NCBI GenBank assembly: GCA_037724045.1
Contig: JBBJOW010000018.1
Coordinates: 1-64,000 of the forward strand
Direction of reading: 5' to 3'
DNA from: DATLGB01 sp037724045
GTDB taxonomy: Bacteria; Actinomycetota; Thermoleophilia; Solirubrobacterales; Solirubrobacteraceae
Length of the DNA stretch: 64,000 nt
How positions within the stretch are numbered: the first letter of the stretch is position 1; each line of letters starts with the position of its first letter. Under the pieces are notes generated by a model. That model was given only the letters and a program-made list of their open reading frames with translations, was not told the DNA's origin and did no database searches. The position numbers were made by a program, and so were the translations under genes. Positions 33,729 to 40,810 of the stretch are shown here, piece after piece.

Positions 33729-35165
33729 TCAGCCACCACAAACGTCCACGAACGAGTTGATCGTGAACGAGAACTTCTTCGGGGCGGTCTTCTTCTCCAC
33801 GAAGTGCGTGGCCGTGACCGCGATCCGCGCGCCCGCCGCCGCCGTCTTCGGGACCGTGAACGAGGCGCTGAACGGGTTGGTCTTGTCCGTCTTCTTCTGC
33901 GCACCGAACTTGTAGACGACCTTCTCGACCTTGCCGCGTCCCTGCCCGCCGGTGGTGACCTTGGTCGACTTGCCCGGGACGACGCAGCTGCCGCTGACGT
34001 TGAGACCCAGTGTGATCCCCTTCTTCGTCACCGTCTTGCTGACCCTCGGTGTCGAGGGGTCGACCACCTCGGTGACGTCGGCGGCGGCGATCGCGCCGTC
34101 GCGCGGCCACACCGCGAGTCCCGCGCCGGTGTCGTCGTAGGCGACGTTGACGTTGCCGAAGATCTCGTCGTTATTGACGATCGTCTTCGGGTCGTACTTG
34201 CCGTTCACCGGCGTCGCGAACTGCAGGCCCCGTCCGTTCTCGCGATAGACGACGCCCGGGGTGCCCCCGGACGTGACGGTCAGGTCGGCGACGTAGCCGT
34301 TGGTGGGTGCGATCAGCGCCGGCGGCCCGAACGCGAGGCCGCCCCACTTGCGGATCTCGAAGCGGGTGTCCGCTGATCCGGCGCCATTGGTGGAGGCGAC
34401 GAACGCGGTCCCGCCCCCGCCGGCCATGGTCGAGTCGGTCCCGGGCCCTACGAGCGTCCTGGGGCCCCAGGACGAGGAGGCGGTGAGCGGGCTGCCGTCG
34501 GGCGCCCCCCAGAAAAAGACGTTGTCGAGGTCGTCGCCCGTCGTGAGCGTTCCGCCCGTCAGGTTGGCGACGCTGACGTTGTAGGCGGGGTATAGGCCGC
34601 CCCCGCCCTCCAAGTCCGCTCTCTGCTCGCTCTCGCCGTCAGAGGTATCGTGAAGGTTCGGGCCGTCGATATTCGCCCGTGGGACGAGGACCGTCACCCG
34701 GTCGTCCAGGAGGATCGGGCGCCCCGATTCGATGCTGTTGCAGCACCTGTGGACGCGTCGCTGGGCGGAGAACGTCGTCCCGTCGTCCGTCGAGGTGGAC
34801 TCATAGGTCGCCCCGTCGTTCAGGTACTTCGGGTGGACGAGCCGCAGCGGTCCTCCGTCGGGATCGACGACGATCCACGCCGATTCCGGGGCGCCGCTCT
34901 GGGACGTCTCGAATCCGGGTGGGTTGTCGTTGAACGGAATCAGCGCGGTCTTGGCGCAGCCGAGGCTCGGCAGCTTGATCTGGCAATAGCGGAAGACGAA
35001 GGCATCCGGATCGTTCCATACGACGTGGAAGACCCCGTTGCCGCCGGCGGTGACCGTTGGCTCGCTGTGGTTTGCGTTGCCCAGCGTGACCGGCACGCCG
35101 GCGGCGGCACTCGTCGGCACGAGCAGGCCGATGGAGATCACTGCGGTGGAGATGAGGCGTTTCAT
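33729..35165 (-). CDS. Secreted protein with BNR/Asp-box-like repeats
   Basis: 478 residues with an N-terminal signal peptide (ISTAVISIGLLVPTSAAA). The body is beta-rich and repetitive, with phrases such as VTAGGNGVFHVVWND, STDDGTTFSA (resembling an Asp-box), and ADLTVTSGGTPGVVYREN spaced like blades of a sialidase-type propeller. The last 120 residues are Lys/Thr-rich and Ig-like. A neuraminidase-like or carbohydrate-binding role is an inference from the repeats; catalytic residues are not identifiable. AGGAG lies 8-9 bases before ATG 35165. It appears monocistronic. Confidence 0.65.
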   Translation of the reverse strand: MKRLISTAVISIGLLVPTSAAAGVPVTLGNANHSEPTVTAGGNGVFHVVWNDPDAFVFRYCQIKLPSLGCAKTALIPFNDNPPGFETSQSGAPESAWIVVDPDGGPLRLVHPKYLNDGATYESTSTDDGTTFSAQRRVHRCCNSIESGRPILLDDRVTVLVPRANIDGPNLHDTSDGESEQRADLEGGGGLYPAYNVSVANLTGGTLTTGDDLDNVFFWGAPDGSPLTASSSWGPRTLVGPGTDSTMAGGGGTAFVASTNGAGSADTRFEIRKWGGLAFGPPALIAPTNGYVADLTVTSGGTPGVVYRENGRGLQFATPVNGKYDPKTIVNNDEIFGNVNVAYDDTGAGLAVWPRDGAIAAADVTEVVDPSTPRVSKTVTKKGITLGLNVSGSCVVPGKSTKVTTGGQGRGKVEKVVYKFGAQKKTDKTNPFSASFTVPKTAAAGARIAVTATHFVEKKTAPKKFSFTINSFVDVCGG

Positions 35166-35451
35166 CGGACGAGGCTCCTGTTCCCGGGACTAAGGGAGCG
35201 AGTGATAGCGACCGGACCTTGCACGAACCTTGCACGCGGCGGTCGCTCATCTCAGCCCTGGGTGACGGCCCATTCGCCGTACGAGACGCGCCGATCGCGA
35301 GGAAGTGGACGTGCGTGGCATCGAGCGCACCCTGCATGCCACGCTGTCAGGTTGGGCACCAACGCTAGAATCCAGTGTTCACGTTTCGGGCTTCTCTCTC
35401 GTTGCTCCTGTCCGATGACGCTTTCCGTAGAGCGCGGGGGAATCGAGTTCC
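35166..35451. other. Intergenic region, no gene seen
   Basis: It separates the divergent secreted-protein and MpsC-family genes. Base composition is visibly lower in GC than the flanks in places. No tRNA, repeat or clear promoter was recognised. Confidence 0.4.
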
Positions 35452-35841
35452 GTGCACGCAGTACGACAAGTCGGTGAGCGGCCCGCGCTCAACCTGGCGA
35501 TCTCGGAATCGATGGCGGCCCTCTACGCCCGCGTCTACGGGCACGACCGCACCACCGCGACGACGTACATCAATGACAACGTGGTTGTTTGCATCCTGGA
35601 GGACATCCTCAGCACCGCCGAGGGCTCTGAGGTCGCAGCCGGGGATGGCGTCGGGGTCATCGACAGGCGCGTCGCGTTCCAGGCGGACATGCAGGACGAG
35701 TTCACCGCGGAGATCGAGCGCCTGACGGACCGGCATGTCGTCGCCTTTCTAAGTGGGAACCAGTCCTCGCCGGGCATCGCGTGCGAGCTGTTCTTCCTTG
35801 AAGCGCCTCCGGGGACGGCGCCCTCCGAAGCCGTCGCATGA
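35452..35841 (+). CDS. MpsC-family (DUF2294) protein
   Basis: 129 residues. ALNLAISESMAALYARVYG, TTATTYINDNVVVCILED and EIERLTDRHVVAFLSGNQ follow the DUF2294 pattern throughout. The family is named for MpsC of a sodium-translocating, membrane-potential-generating system; MpsA and MpsB are not present here, so that function cannot be assumed. The GTG at 35452 fits the family N-terminus. Its stop overlaps the sigma-factor start (ATGA at 35838), so the two proteins are probably made together, and it may relate to signalling rather than transport. Confidence 0.78.
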   Translation: MHAVRQVGERPALNLAISESMAALYARVYGHDRTTATTYINDNVVVCILEDILSTAEGSEVAAGDGVGVIDRRVAFQADMQDEFTAEIERLTDRHVVAFLSGNQSSPGIACELFFLEAPPGTAPSEAVA

Positions 35842-36412
35842 CGGCCACGCTCGCCTCTCAAAGTGAGGCCGACGACGCCGAACTCATGCGTCGTGTCCAG
35901 AACGACGATGCGAATGCCTTCGCGGCGCTATACGACCGCTTTGGTGTTCCCGCGTATTGGATCGCGACTGGGATTGCGCACAACGGGACCCGCGCTGAGG
36001 ACATCGTCCAGGAGGCGTTTCTGTCCATCTGGCGCAGCCGTGCGGGCTACCAATCGGATCTGGGGTCCGTCGGCGGCTGGGTGATGGGCACGGTGCGCAA
36101 CCGCGCGCTGGATTCGCTGCGACGCAACAAGCGTCACGACGACCGGCGTGCGTCCAGCGATCACATCGACGAGCATGTTCAGGCCACCGGCGATCTTGAA
36201 CAGACCGTCGCAGAGCGCGACCAGGCAGCCCAGCTGCGAGACGCACTGGCCCGGTTGCCTGCCGCGCAGTGTGAGGTCATCGCCCTCGCCTACTTCGGGG
36301 AGATGAGCACCAGCGAAATCGCCCGCGAGCTGACCCTGCCCTGGGCACGGTCAAAGGGCGCATGCGCCTCGGCTTGAACGCGCTGCGCTCCCGGGTGGCG
36401 TCCTCGTCCTGA
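35838..36412 (+). pseudogene. ECF sigma factor with a C-terminal frameshift
   Basis: A region-2 domain (DAELMRRVQNDDANAFAALYD through EDIVQEAFLSIWR) and a region-4 domain (LPAAQCEVIALAYFGEMSTSEIAREL) are typical of ECF sigma factors. As written the frame leaves the family after LTLP and stops at 36377. Shifting frame near 36340 restores the expected recognition-helix end GTVKGRMRLGLNALRSR and a stop at 36412, so one base appears missing. Without that helix -35 recognition should fail. It could be a real inactivation, a programmed shift, or an assembly error. It overlaps the MpsC-family gene. Confidence 0.75.
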
Positions 36413-36419
36413 TCCGACG

Positions 36420-36770
36420 TTGGGGGTCGTCGCGCGGGTACTTGGATGCGGCGCCTTCACGACCGCCTTCTCCACCGGCCTCAAGGACATTCTTCTCGTC
36501 GGCGCCGCCATGGTCATCGCCGCCGCCACCTTCCGTGGTGGCCGTCTCATTCGCGGCGACCTTCCCCCCACCGGACGCATCCGAGCCGGCGAACCCCTGG
36601 ATAGTGAGCAGAAGCTCCGCCTGCTCCTCGAAGGAGGTGGCGATCAACGTCTTACGAGTCATCTCCTCGCGCAACACGGCATCTCAGAAGCCGAGTTCCA
36701 AGACTGGCGCGATATCGCCCGCACCGGCGCATCGCGCGCGCTCACCGACCACGCCGACCGGGCGCGCTGA
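36420..36770 (+). CDS. Small protein with transposase-like helix-turn-helix, 116 aa
   Basis: The C-terminal half (EQKLRLLLEGGGDQRLTSHLL and GISEAEFQDWRDIARTGASRAL) resembles the helix-turn-helix of IS3-type OrfA proteins (pattern KLRIVLEG...ELCRREGI...Y..W). The N-terminal part has one predicted hydrophobic helix (ILLVGAAMVIAAATF), which is odd for a transposase. No inverted repeats or OrfB are nearby. It may be a domesticated or remnant transposase domain, or a membrane-tethered regulator linked to the sigma gene 7 bases upstream. The family assignment is tentative. Confidence 0.4.
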   Translation: MGVVARVLGCGAFTTAFSTGLKDILLVGAAMVIAAATFRGGRLIRGDLPPTGRIRAGEPLDSEQKLRLLLEGGGDQRLTSHLLAQHGISEAEFQDWRDIARTGASRALTDHADRAR

Positions 36771-36881
36771 GCCGCCAGTCGGGCCAGCCATCCCGGCGGA
36801 GGTGGCCAATGCCACCGCGGTGGGCACGGCCTCTGCGAAGAGTTGCGCGGTCAACGACCGGCGGACTCTGCTCGGCCTCTG

Positions 36882-36924
36882 ATGCCCCCGGAAGGAATCG
36901 AACCTTCAACCTTCGGATTAAGAG
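36882..36924. repeat. Left 43-bp direct repeat (tRNA-Lys 3' fragment)
   Basis: Identical over 43 bases to 38033-38075. It covers the T arm, variable region and anticodon loop of tRNA-Lys(CTT) and then diverges, so it cannot make a tRNA. Confidence 0.95.
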
Positions 36925-37045
36925 ATCGCCAGAAACCGCCCGACACGGTCGATATCGGCCGGGTTACCTCAGGTTGGCTCAGTCTCGGTCACGTCGAATT
37001 AGCCGAACTCGGGACACCCTTGGGGACACCGTTTTGTCGTCGCGT

Positions 37046-37393
37046 TCATGCCTTGAGATACACGACCCGGTCACCCAGCCGCTCCGACCGCACTTTCCCG
37101 ACCGCCGTCACGATCGCGGCGCGTCCCCCCGGGCGCCGAGTGAATCGCGAGGACAGCGCGATCAGCACGCCCGGGTGTCGCCTCCCAGCCGTGAGCCAGT
37201 CGGCGGCGATGCGTGCAAAATCGGCGACGTTCTCGGTGAGAAGCACGTACCCCCCGGCTGCCGCCGCTTCGAGCACGTCATCGTCGGACCGGCCCGCGAG
37301 GCCGACCTCGGCGACCGTCACCGCATCGATTCCCGCAGTGCGCAAGGCCTCGGCCAGCGCCCTCGGATACATCTCGTCGAGAAGAAGCCTCAA
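37046..37393 (-). CDS. DUF5615 PIN-like toxin
   Basis: 115 residues beginning MRLLLDEMYPRALAEALR, with the acidic residues of PIN-like nucleases (LLLDEM near the start, DDDVLEAA near 38-45, LLTENVADF near 53-60). The family pairs with short antitoxins and is thought to be an RNA-cleaving toxin related to VapC. The start is TTG at 37393, overlapping the antitoxin stop as TTGA. That couples their translation and makes the toxin start inefficient, as expected for the second gene of such a pair. Confidence 0.85.
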   Translation of the reverse strand: MRLLLDEMYPRALAEALRTAGIDAVTVAEVGLAGRSDDDVLEAAAAGGYVLLTENVADFARIAADWLTAGRRHPGVLIALSSRFTRRPGGRAAIVTAVGKVRSERLGDRVVYLKA

Positions 37394-37773
37394 CGCTCAG
37401 TGGCAGACGCCGTGACGTGACGGTGCAACTCCACCCGCGCCTCGATCTCCGCCGGATAGTCCGCCCGATACGCGACCGCCGCGTCGATCTGCGGCGACGT
37501 AACAAGACCGTCCTCGACCAAGGTCCCTCCCGGGTCCGGCTCGCCGTCCAGATCGTCAATCCACAACGCGACCTCCCAGACATCCGGCCCACCAATGAGC
37601 CCGGCACGCCGCCCGGCCGGACCATCCCGGAACGTGATCAACGGGTGCTCGTCGCGGCGCGTGCCCTCCTCTGCATAGCGCCGCAAGCGATCTGACAGAG
37701 TCTCGCCAGCGGCGCGCGCACGCAGGCGCAGCCGCTCGGCCAGACGATCGTCAAGACGTACCGATACGTTCAT
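37390..37773 (-). CDS. Antitoxin with ribbon-helix-helix N-terminus
   Basis: 127 residues. The N-terminal MNVSVRLDDRLAERLRLRA and ETLSDRLRRYAEEG form a ribbon-helix-helix DNA-binding domain. The C-terminal part (about 55-127, with GPDVWEVALWIDDL and AVAYRADYPAEIEARVELH) resembles the DUF433-like region of antitoxins paired with DUF5615 toxins and should bind the toxin. ATG 37773 is preferred over upstream in-frame starts because the domain begins there and an operator-like dyad lies just before it. First gene of the pair. Confidence 0.82.
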   Translation of the reverse strand: MNVSVRLDDRLAERLRLRARAAGETLSDRLRRYAEEGTRRDEHPLITFRDGPAGRRAGLIGGPDVWEVALWIDDLDGEPDPGGTLVEDGLVTSPQIDAAVAYRADYPAEIEARVELHRHVTASATER

Positions 37774-37780
37774 GTCTGCA

Positions 37781-37797
37781 TTGTCGCACATCGACAA
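37781..37797. promoter_or_regulatory. Putative autoregulatory operator of the toxin-antitoxin pair
   Basis: A perfect inverted repeat, TTGTCG-CACAT-CGACAA, sits 7 bases upstream of the antitoxin start. Ribbon-helix-helix antitoxins typically bind such short dyads and repress their own operon. Confidence 0.65.
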
Positions 37798-38032
37798 CGA
37801 AGCACCTTTTTTTGGGCGCGTCCGACCTGCACGAAACGCTCGGTGACCGGCCACCGGTGAGGTTCGAAGCACAGGCACTCTCTGTCGATCCAGACCGAGG
37901 GCCGGCTGCGGGCGCCGCTCAACTGAGATATCCAGGTTTGGTACTCCCTCGCGGTACTCCCACCGGTGCGGTTCCAACCACTGAGGGAGGATGCCCTGCC
38001 AAGAAACCGCCGTTTGCGAGGATTTTGCTGCT
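37798..38032. other. Non-coding stretch between the antitoxin operator and tRNA-Lys
   Basis: It holds no recognisable gene. It contains a run of seven T residues near 37808-37814 and the word agaaaccgcc at 38002. It probably carries the antitoxin promoter and leftover element DNA. Confidence 0.4.
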
Positions 38033-38075
38033 ATGCCCCCGGAAGGAATCGAACCTTCAACCTTCGGATTAAGAG
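38033..38075. repeat. Right 43-bp direct repeat (inside tRNA-Lys)
   Basis: The copy lying in the intact tRNA gene, reaching from one base beyond the discriminator to the anticodon loop. It is the probable attachment core. Confidence 0.95.
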
Positions 38076-38106
38076 TCCGCTGCTCTGCCAATTGAGCTAC
38101 AGGGGC
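38034..38106 (-). tRNA. tRNA-Lys (anticodon CTT)
   Basis: A full cloverleaf on the reverse strand. The acceptor stem is GCCCCTG/CGGGGGC with one G-U pair, the D arm GCTC...GAGC, the anticodon loop CTCTTAA (anticodon CTT, codon AAG), and the T arm GAAGG-TTCGATT-CCTTC. No CCA is encoded. Its 3' part is the attachment core of the neighbouring mini-island. It lies 35 bases after the end of the TPR-like gene on the same strand. Confidence 0.96.
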
Positions 38107-38141
38107 GCGCGAAAACGCGGCCGGTGAGAATAGCGGGAGGG

Positions 38142-38951
38142 CTACTTGCCGGACGGCTTGGACTTCGCGTCCTGCTTGCCCTCGCCCGCGTTCTCGCCGG
38201 CCTTCGCCTCGTCCGACCGCTTGGCCTTCGCCTTGCCCTTCGGCGTGGCGGTGGCGGACGCGGACGCAGCCGGCGTGGCCGACGGGACGGCCTGCCCGGG
38301 AGCCTGGGCCTTGGCGGCGTCGAGCTGGCCCTTGAGGACCTCGCGATCCTCGGGATCCGCCAGCTCCAGCGCCTTCTTGGCCGCGAGATCGCCCTTGCGC
38401 GTCTGCCCGGCGGCGTAGGCGAACTGCGCGAGCTCGGAATACGGACCGACGGCCTCGCGGTTGAGGGCCACGACTTCCTGAACGCTGACAAGGCCCTCGA
38501 TGTCCTCGAGTGCCAGATAGGCGCGGGCGACGACCGAGGCGATGCGGGCCTCCTCGTCATCGTCGGCCGGATCGATCTCCTGGTAGCCGTCCCACGAGGC
38601 GATGGCCTCGCGCAGGTCGGCCTTGCCGGCCTCCGTATAGAAGCCGGTCTCGAGGTCCAGCCCGCCGCTGGTGTTGGCCAGGCTCGTCTGGGCGCGGATC
38701 AGGTCGACCCAGGCGGTCTCGTCCTCGGGATCGGTCTGCAGGCGGGCGCGGGCGTCGCGGATGTCCTCCTCATAGGACTCCTCGTCGATGGGGTTGCCCG
38801 ACGAGTCCGTGAAGACGCTCGCCAAGCCGCCGTCGCCGGTGTTGCTGCCGATCCCGAACAGGACCAGGCCGCCGCCCAGCAGCAGGGCGAGGCCGAGATA
38901 GACCACCTTGATGACGTTGCGGCGGCCGCGGCCGCGGAGGTCGAAGAGCAT
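38142..38951 (-). CDS. Membrane-anchored TPR-like protein
   Basis: 269 residues. A short basic N-terminus and one helix (about 14-34) are followed by an exterior helical region (about 55-215) with TPR-like spacing, for example RARLQTDPEDETAWVDLI and YSELAQFAYAAGQTRKGDLA. An Ala/Ser/Thr/Pro-rich and then Lys-rich low-complexity tail follows. Such proteins scaffold other envelope proteins; the partner is unknown. It follows tatC by three bases and is probably cotranscribed with tatA-tatC, so it may assist secretion or be cargo-related. Confidence 0.7.
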   Translation of the reverse strand: MLFDLRGRGRRNVIKVVYLGLALLLGGGLVLFGIGSNTGDGGLASVFTDSSGNPIDEESYEEDIRDARARLQTDPEDETAWVDLIRAQTSLANTSGGLDLETGFYTEAGKADLREAIASWDGYQEIDPADDDEEARIASVVARAYLALEDIEGLVSVQEVVALNREAVGPYSELAQFAYAAGQTRKGDLAAKKALELADPEDREVLKGQLDAAKAQAPGQAVPSATPAASASATATPKGKAKAKRSDEAKAGENAGEGKQDAKSKPSGK

Positions 38952-38954
38952 GCG

Positions 38955-39974
38955 TCAGTCCTCGTCGTCGTCGTGGGTGGCGGAGCGGGCGTACGGATTG
39001 TCCAGCTCCTCGTCGTCCTCGTCCTCCTCGCGGTCGCCGCGGCGCCGGGCGCGGCGGTCGAGCAGGGCCGACAGGAGGATAGAGCCTTCGAAGAGCACCA
39101 GAAGCGGGGCCATCGACAGCAGCATGGTGACGGGATCGGTGCCGGGAAGCAGCATCGCGAGCACCGCGATGACGAGGATCGCGTAGCGGCGGTTGGCCCG
39201 CAGCTGCGCCACGGAGACGATCTCCATGCGCGTGAGGGCGAGGATCCCCACGGGGACCTGGAACAACAGGCCCAGCGCGATGCACGTGAGGATCGTGAAC
39301 TTGTACAGATCGCGCGCCTGGACGAGGATGTCGAAGTTGTCGGAGTTGAAGTTCTGCAGGACCTCGATGGCGCTCGGGAGCACCACGTAGTACGCGAACA
39401 CGGATCCCCCGATGAACAGGAAGGGCACCATCATCATCAGCGGCAGCGCCGCCCTTCGCTCTCGCGGGGAGAACGCCGGCAGGACGAAGGCGTACGCCTG
39501 CCAGAGGAGGATCGGCAGGGAGACGAGGAGCGCCGCGTAGGCGGCGACGCGCAGCGTCGAGGTGAACGGCTCGGCCACGCCGAGGGTGACCGGCAGGCGC
39601 TCGGAGGAGGGGATGTTGTCGGCCAGCTCGCGGTTGAGATCGGCAGCCGCCGACGCGCGCGCGCGCGTCACCGCGCCGAGGTCCTCCTCGTCGCGCAGCG
39701 CCTCGAAGAAGGCGGTGTTGGCTGCGGCGACTTCGCCGACCTGCTGGTTGAACGTGCGCGCCTGGCCGAGCGGGCCGCTGGCCTGCTGGTCCTGCGTCGC
39801 CTTGATGAACGGCGCGTTGACGATCTCCAGCACCTTGTCGTTCTGCCAGAAGGCGAGCCCGAAGCAGACGATGAAGGCGGCCAGGCTGACGAGGATGCGC
39901 GTGCGCAGCTCGTCGAGGTGCTCGATCAGGCTCAGTTGATCCTCGTGCTTGACGGATCGCAGCGCGGTGGCCAC
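38955..39974 (-). CDS. tatC: Twin-arginine translocase subunit TatC
   Basis: 339 residues. The start LSLIEHLDELRTRI is the conserved TatC cytoplasmic signature for signal-peptide binding, and six membrane helices follow, with VLPAFSPRERRAALPL in the middle. It differs from E. coli TatC by a long insertion (about residues 50-130) between helices 1 and 2 on the exterior side, and by a highly acidic Asp/Glu-rich tail. It forms the receptor for folded Tat substrates with TatA. The GTG start is 13 bases after the tatA stop. Confidence 0.93.
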   Translation of the reverse strand: MATALRSVKHEDQLSLIEHLDELRTRILVSLAAFIVCFGLAFWQNDKVLEIVNAPFIKATQDQQASGPLGQARTFNQQVGEVAAANTAFFEALRDEEDLGAVTRARASAAADLNRELADNIPSSERLPVTLGVAEPFTSTLRVAAYAALLVSLPILLWQAYAFVLPAFSPRERRAALPLMMMVPFLFIGGSVFAYYVVLPSAIEVLQNFNSDNFDILVQARDLYKFTILTCIALGLLFQVPVGILALTRMEIVSVAQLRANRRYAILVIAVLAMLLPGTDPVTMLLSMAPLLVLFEGSILLSALLDRRARRRGDREEDEDDEELDNPYARSATHDDDED

Positions 39975-39987
39975 CGGGGGCGCTCCC

Positions 39988-40224
39988 CTAGACGCGGCGG
40001 TCGGGCTCGCGCACGACCTCGCCGTCGAGCCCGGTGCGTTCGCGCTCGTCAGCGGACGGCAGCCCGCTGGGGTCGTCGTCGTCGTCCTTGCTGCGGACCG
40101 AGTCCTTGAGCTCGCGCAGCCCGCTGCCCACGGAGCGACCGAGCGCGGGGAGGCGCTTCGGCCCCAGGATCAGCAGGATCACAAAGAGGACGATGAGGAG
40201 CTCGGGGAGGCCGATTGAACCCAT
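39988..40224 (-). CDS. tatA: Sec-independent translocase subunit TatA
   Basis: 78 residues: MGSIGLPELLIVLFVILLI as the single membrane helix, the hinge LGPKRLPALGRSVG, an amphipathic helix, and an acidic tail with DDDDD. It oligomerises to make the Tat pore. ATG 40224 matches the family start; an in-frame GTG at 40248 would add eight residues. tatC follows. The Rieske protein encoded about 4 kb away has a twin-arginine signal and is a likely substrate. Confidence 0.92.
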   Translation of the reverse strand: MGSIGLPELLIVLFVILLILGPKRLPALGRSVGSGLRELKDSVRSKDDDDDPSGLPSADERERTGLDGEVVREPDRRV

Positions 40225-40357
40225 GGCGTCAGAGATCGGTGCGTGCACCCGTTAGGTGAGCGCCCTGTCGAAAGCGTAGTCGTTCCCCTGTAGCACGCCG
40301 TACAGAGGGACTCAAGGCCCGCGGACGACCTGCCGACACGGGCAGCAGGTACCCGAC

Positions 40358-40762
40358 ATGCCGTCCGCGCCCGACAACCGCCACTACGTCCGCCGCGTCG
40401 TCCTGCCCTCGGGACGTGCGATCGAGGTCGTCTACTTCGAGAACCCGGCACCGGCTGCGGTCGTCGACACCCGCGAGCTGCACGTCTGCCCGGAGTGCGA
40501 CGGCCGGCTCGTGTACCCCGTCGACTGGGAGGAGCACGGCCCCGATCACTGGCTCGTCACCCTGCGGTGCCCGAGCTGTGAGTTCAACGACATCGACCTG
40601 TATGCGCAGGAGCTCGTGGATCGGTTCGACGAGGAGCTCGACCGTGGCACGGAGGCGCTCGTGCGCGACCTCAAGCAGCTCACGCGGGCGAACATGGAGG
40701 ACGAGGTCGAACGCCTCGCCTTCGCGCTCGCCAGCGACGGCCTGCTGCCAGAAGACTTCTAG
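40358..40762 (+). CDS. Hypothetical protein with two CxxC zinc-ribbon motifs
   Basis: 134 residues. A basic N-terminus (NRHYVRRVVLPSGRAIEVVYF) is followed by HVCPECDGRLVYP and LRCPSCEFND, two Cys pairs about 30 residues apart that should bind one zinc, and then an acidic helical C-terminus. I recognise no named family. It stands alone between divergent tatA and convergent polyprenyl synthase. A regulatory or nucleic-acid-binding role is possible but unsupported. The two cysteine pairs, and base composition like its neighbours, suggest a real gene. Confidence 0.7.
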   Translation: MPSAPDNRHYVRRVVLPSGRAIEVVYFENPAPAAVVDTRELHVCPECDGRLVYPVDWEEHGPDHWLVTLRCPSCEFNDIDLYAQELVDRFDEELDRGTEALVRDLKQLTRANMEDEVERLAFALASDGLLPEDF

Positions 40763-40810
40763 CCTGACGTCGGCCAGAGCCGGCGCTTGCGCCGTGCCGG
40801 CCGGGCGAAA

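Larger units (their letters stand above)
36882..38075. mobile_element. Mini-island at tRNA-Lys carrying a toxin-antitoxin pair
   Basis: A 43-base perfect direct repeat bounds 1.1 kb. The right copy is the 3' part of the intact tRNA-Lys(CTT) plus one base; the left copy is a truncated duplicate. This is the footprint of integration at a tRNA. Inside there is only a toxin-antitoxin pair and about 350 bases of non-coding sequence. No integrase is present, so the unit is a deletion remnant or is mobilised in trans. A related word, agaaaccgcc, occurs near both ends (36931 and 38002). Confidence 0.75.

Noticed and set aside
35452..35841. Claim that the DUF2294 protein is part of a sodium-translocating system
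   Set aside because: The name comes from another organism; the partner subunits are absent here.
36843..37415. Apparent protein beginning around a PPEGIEPSTFGLR-like segment
   Set aside because: The phrase is a translation of a tRNA 3' end, a familiar annotation artefact; the toxin gene is on the other strand.
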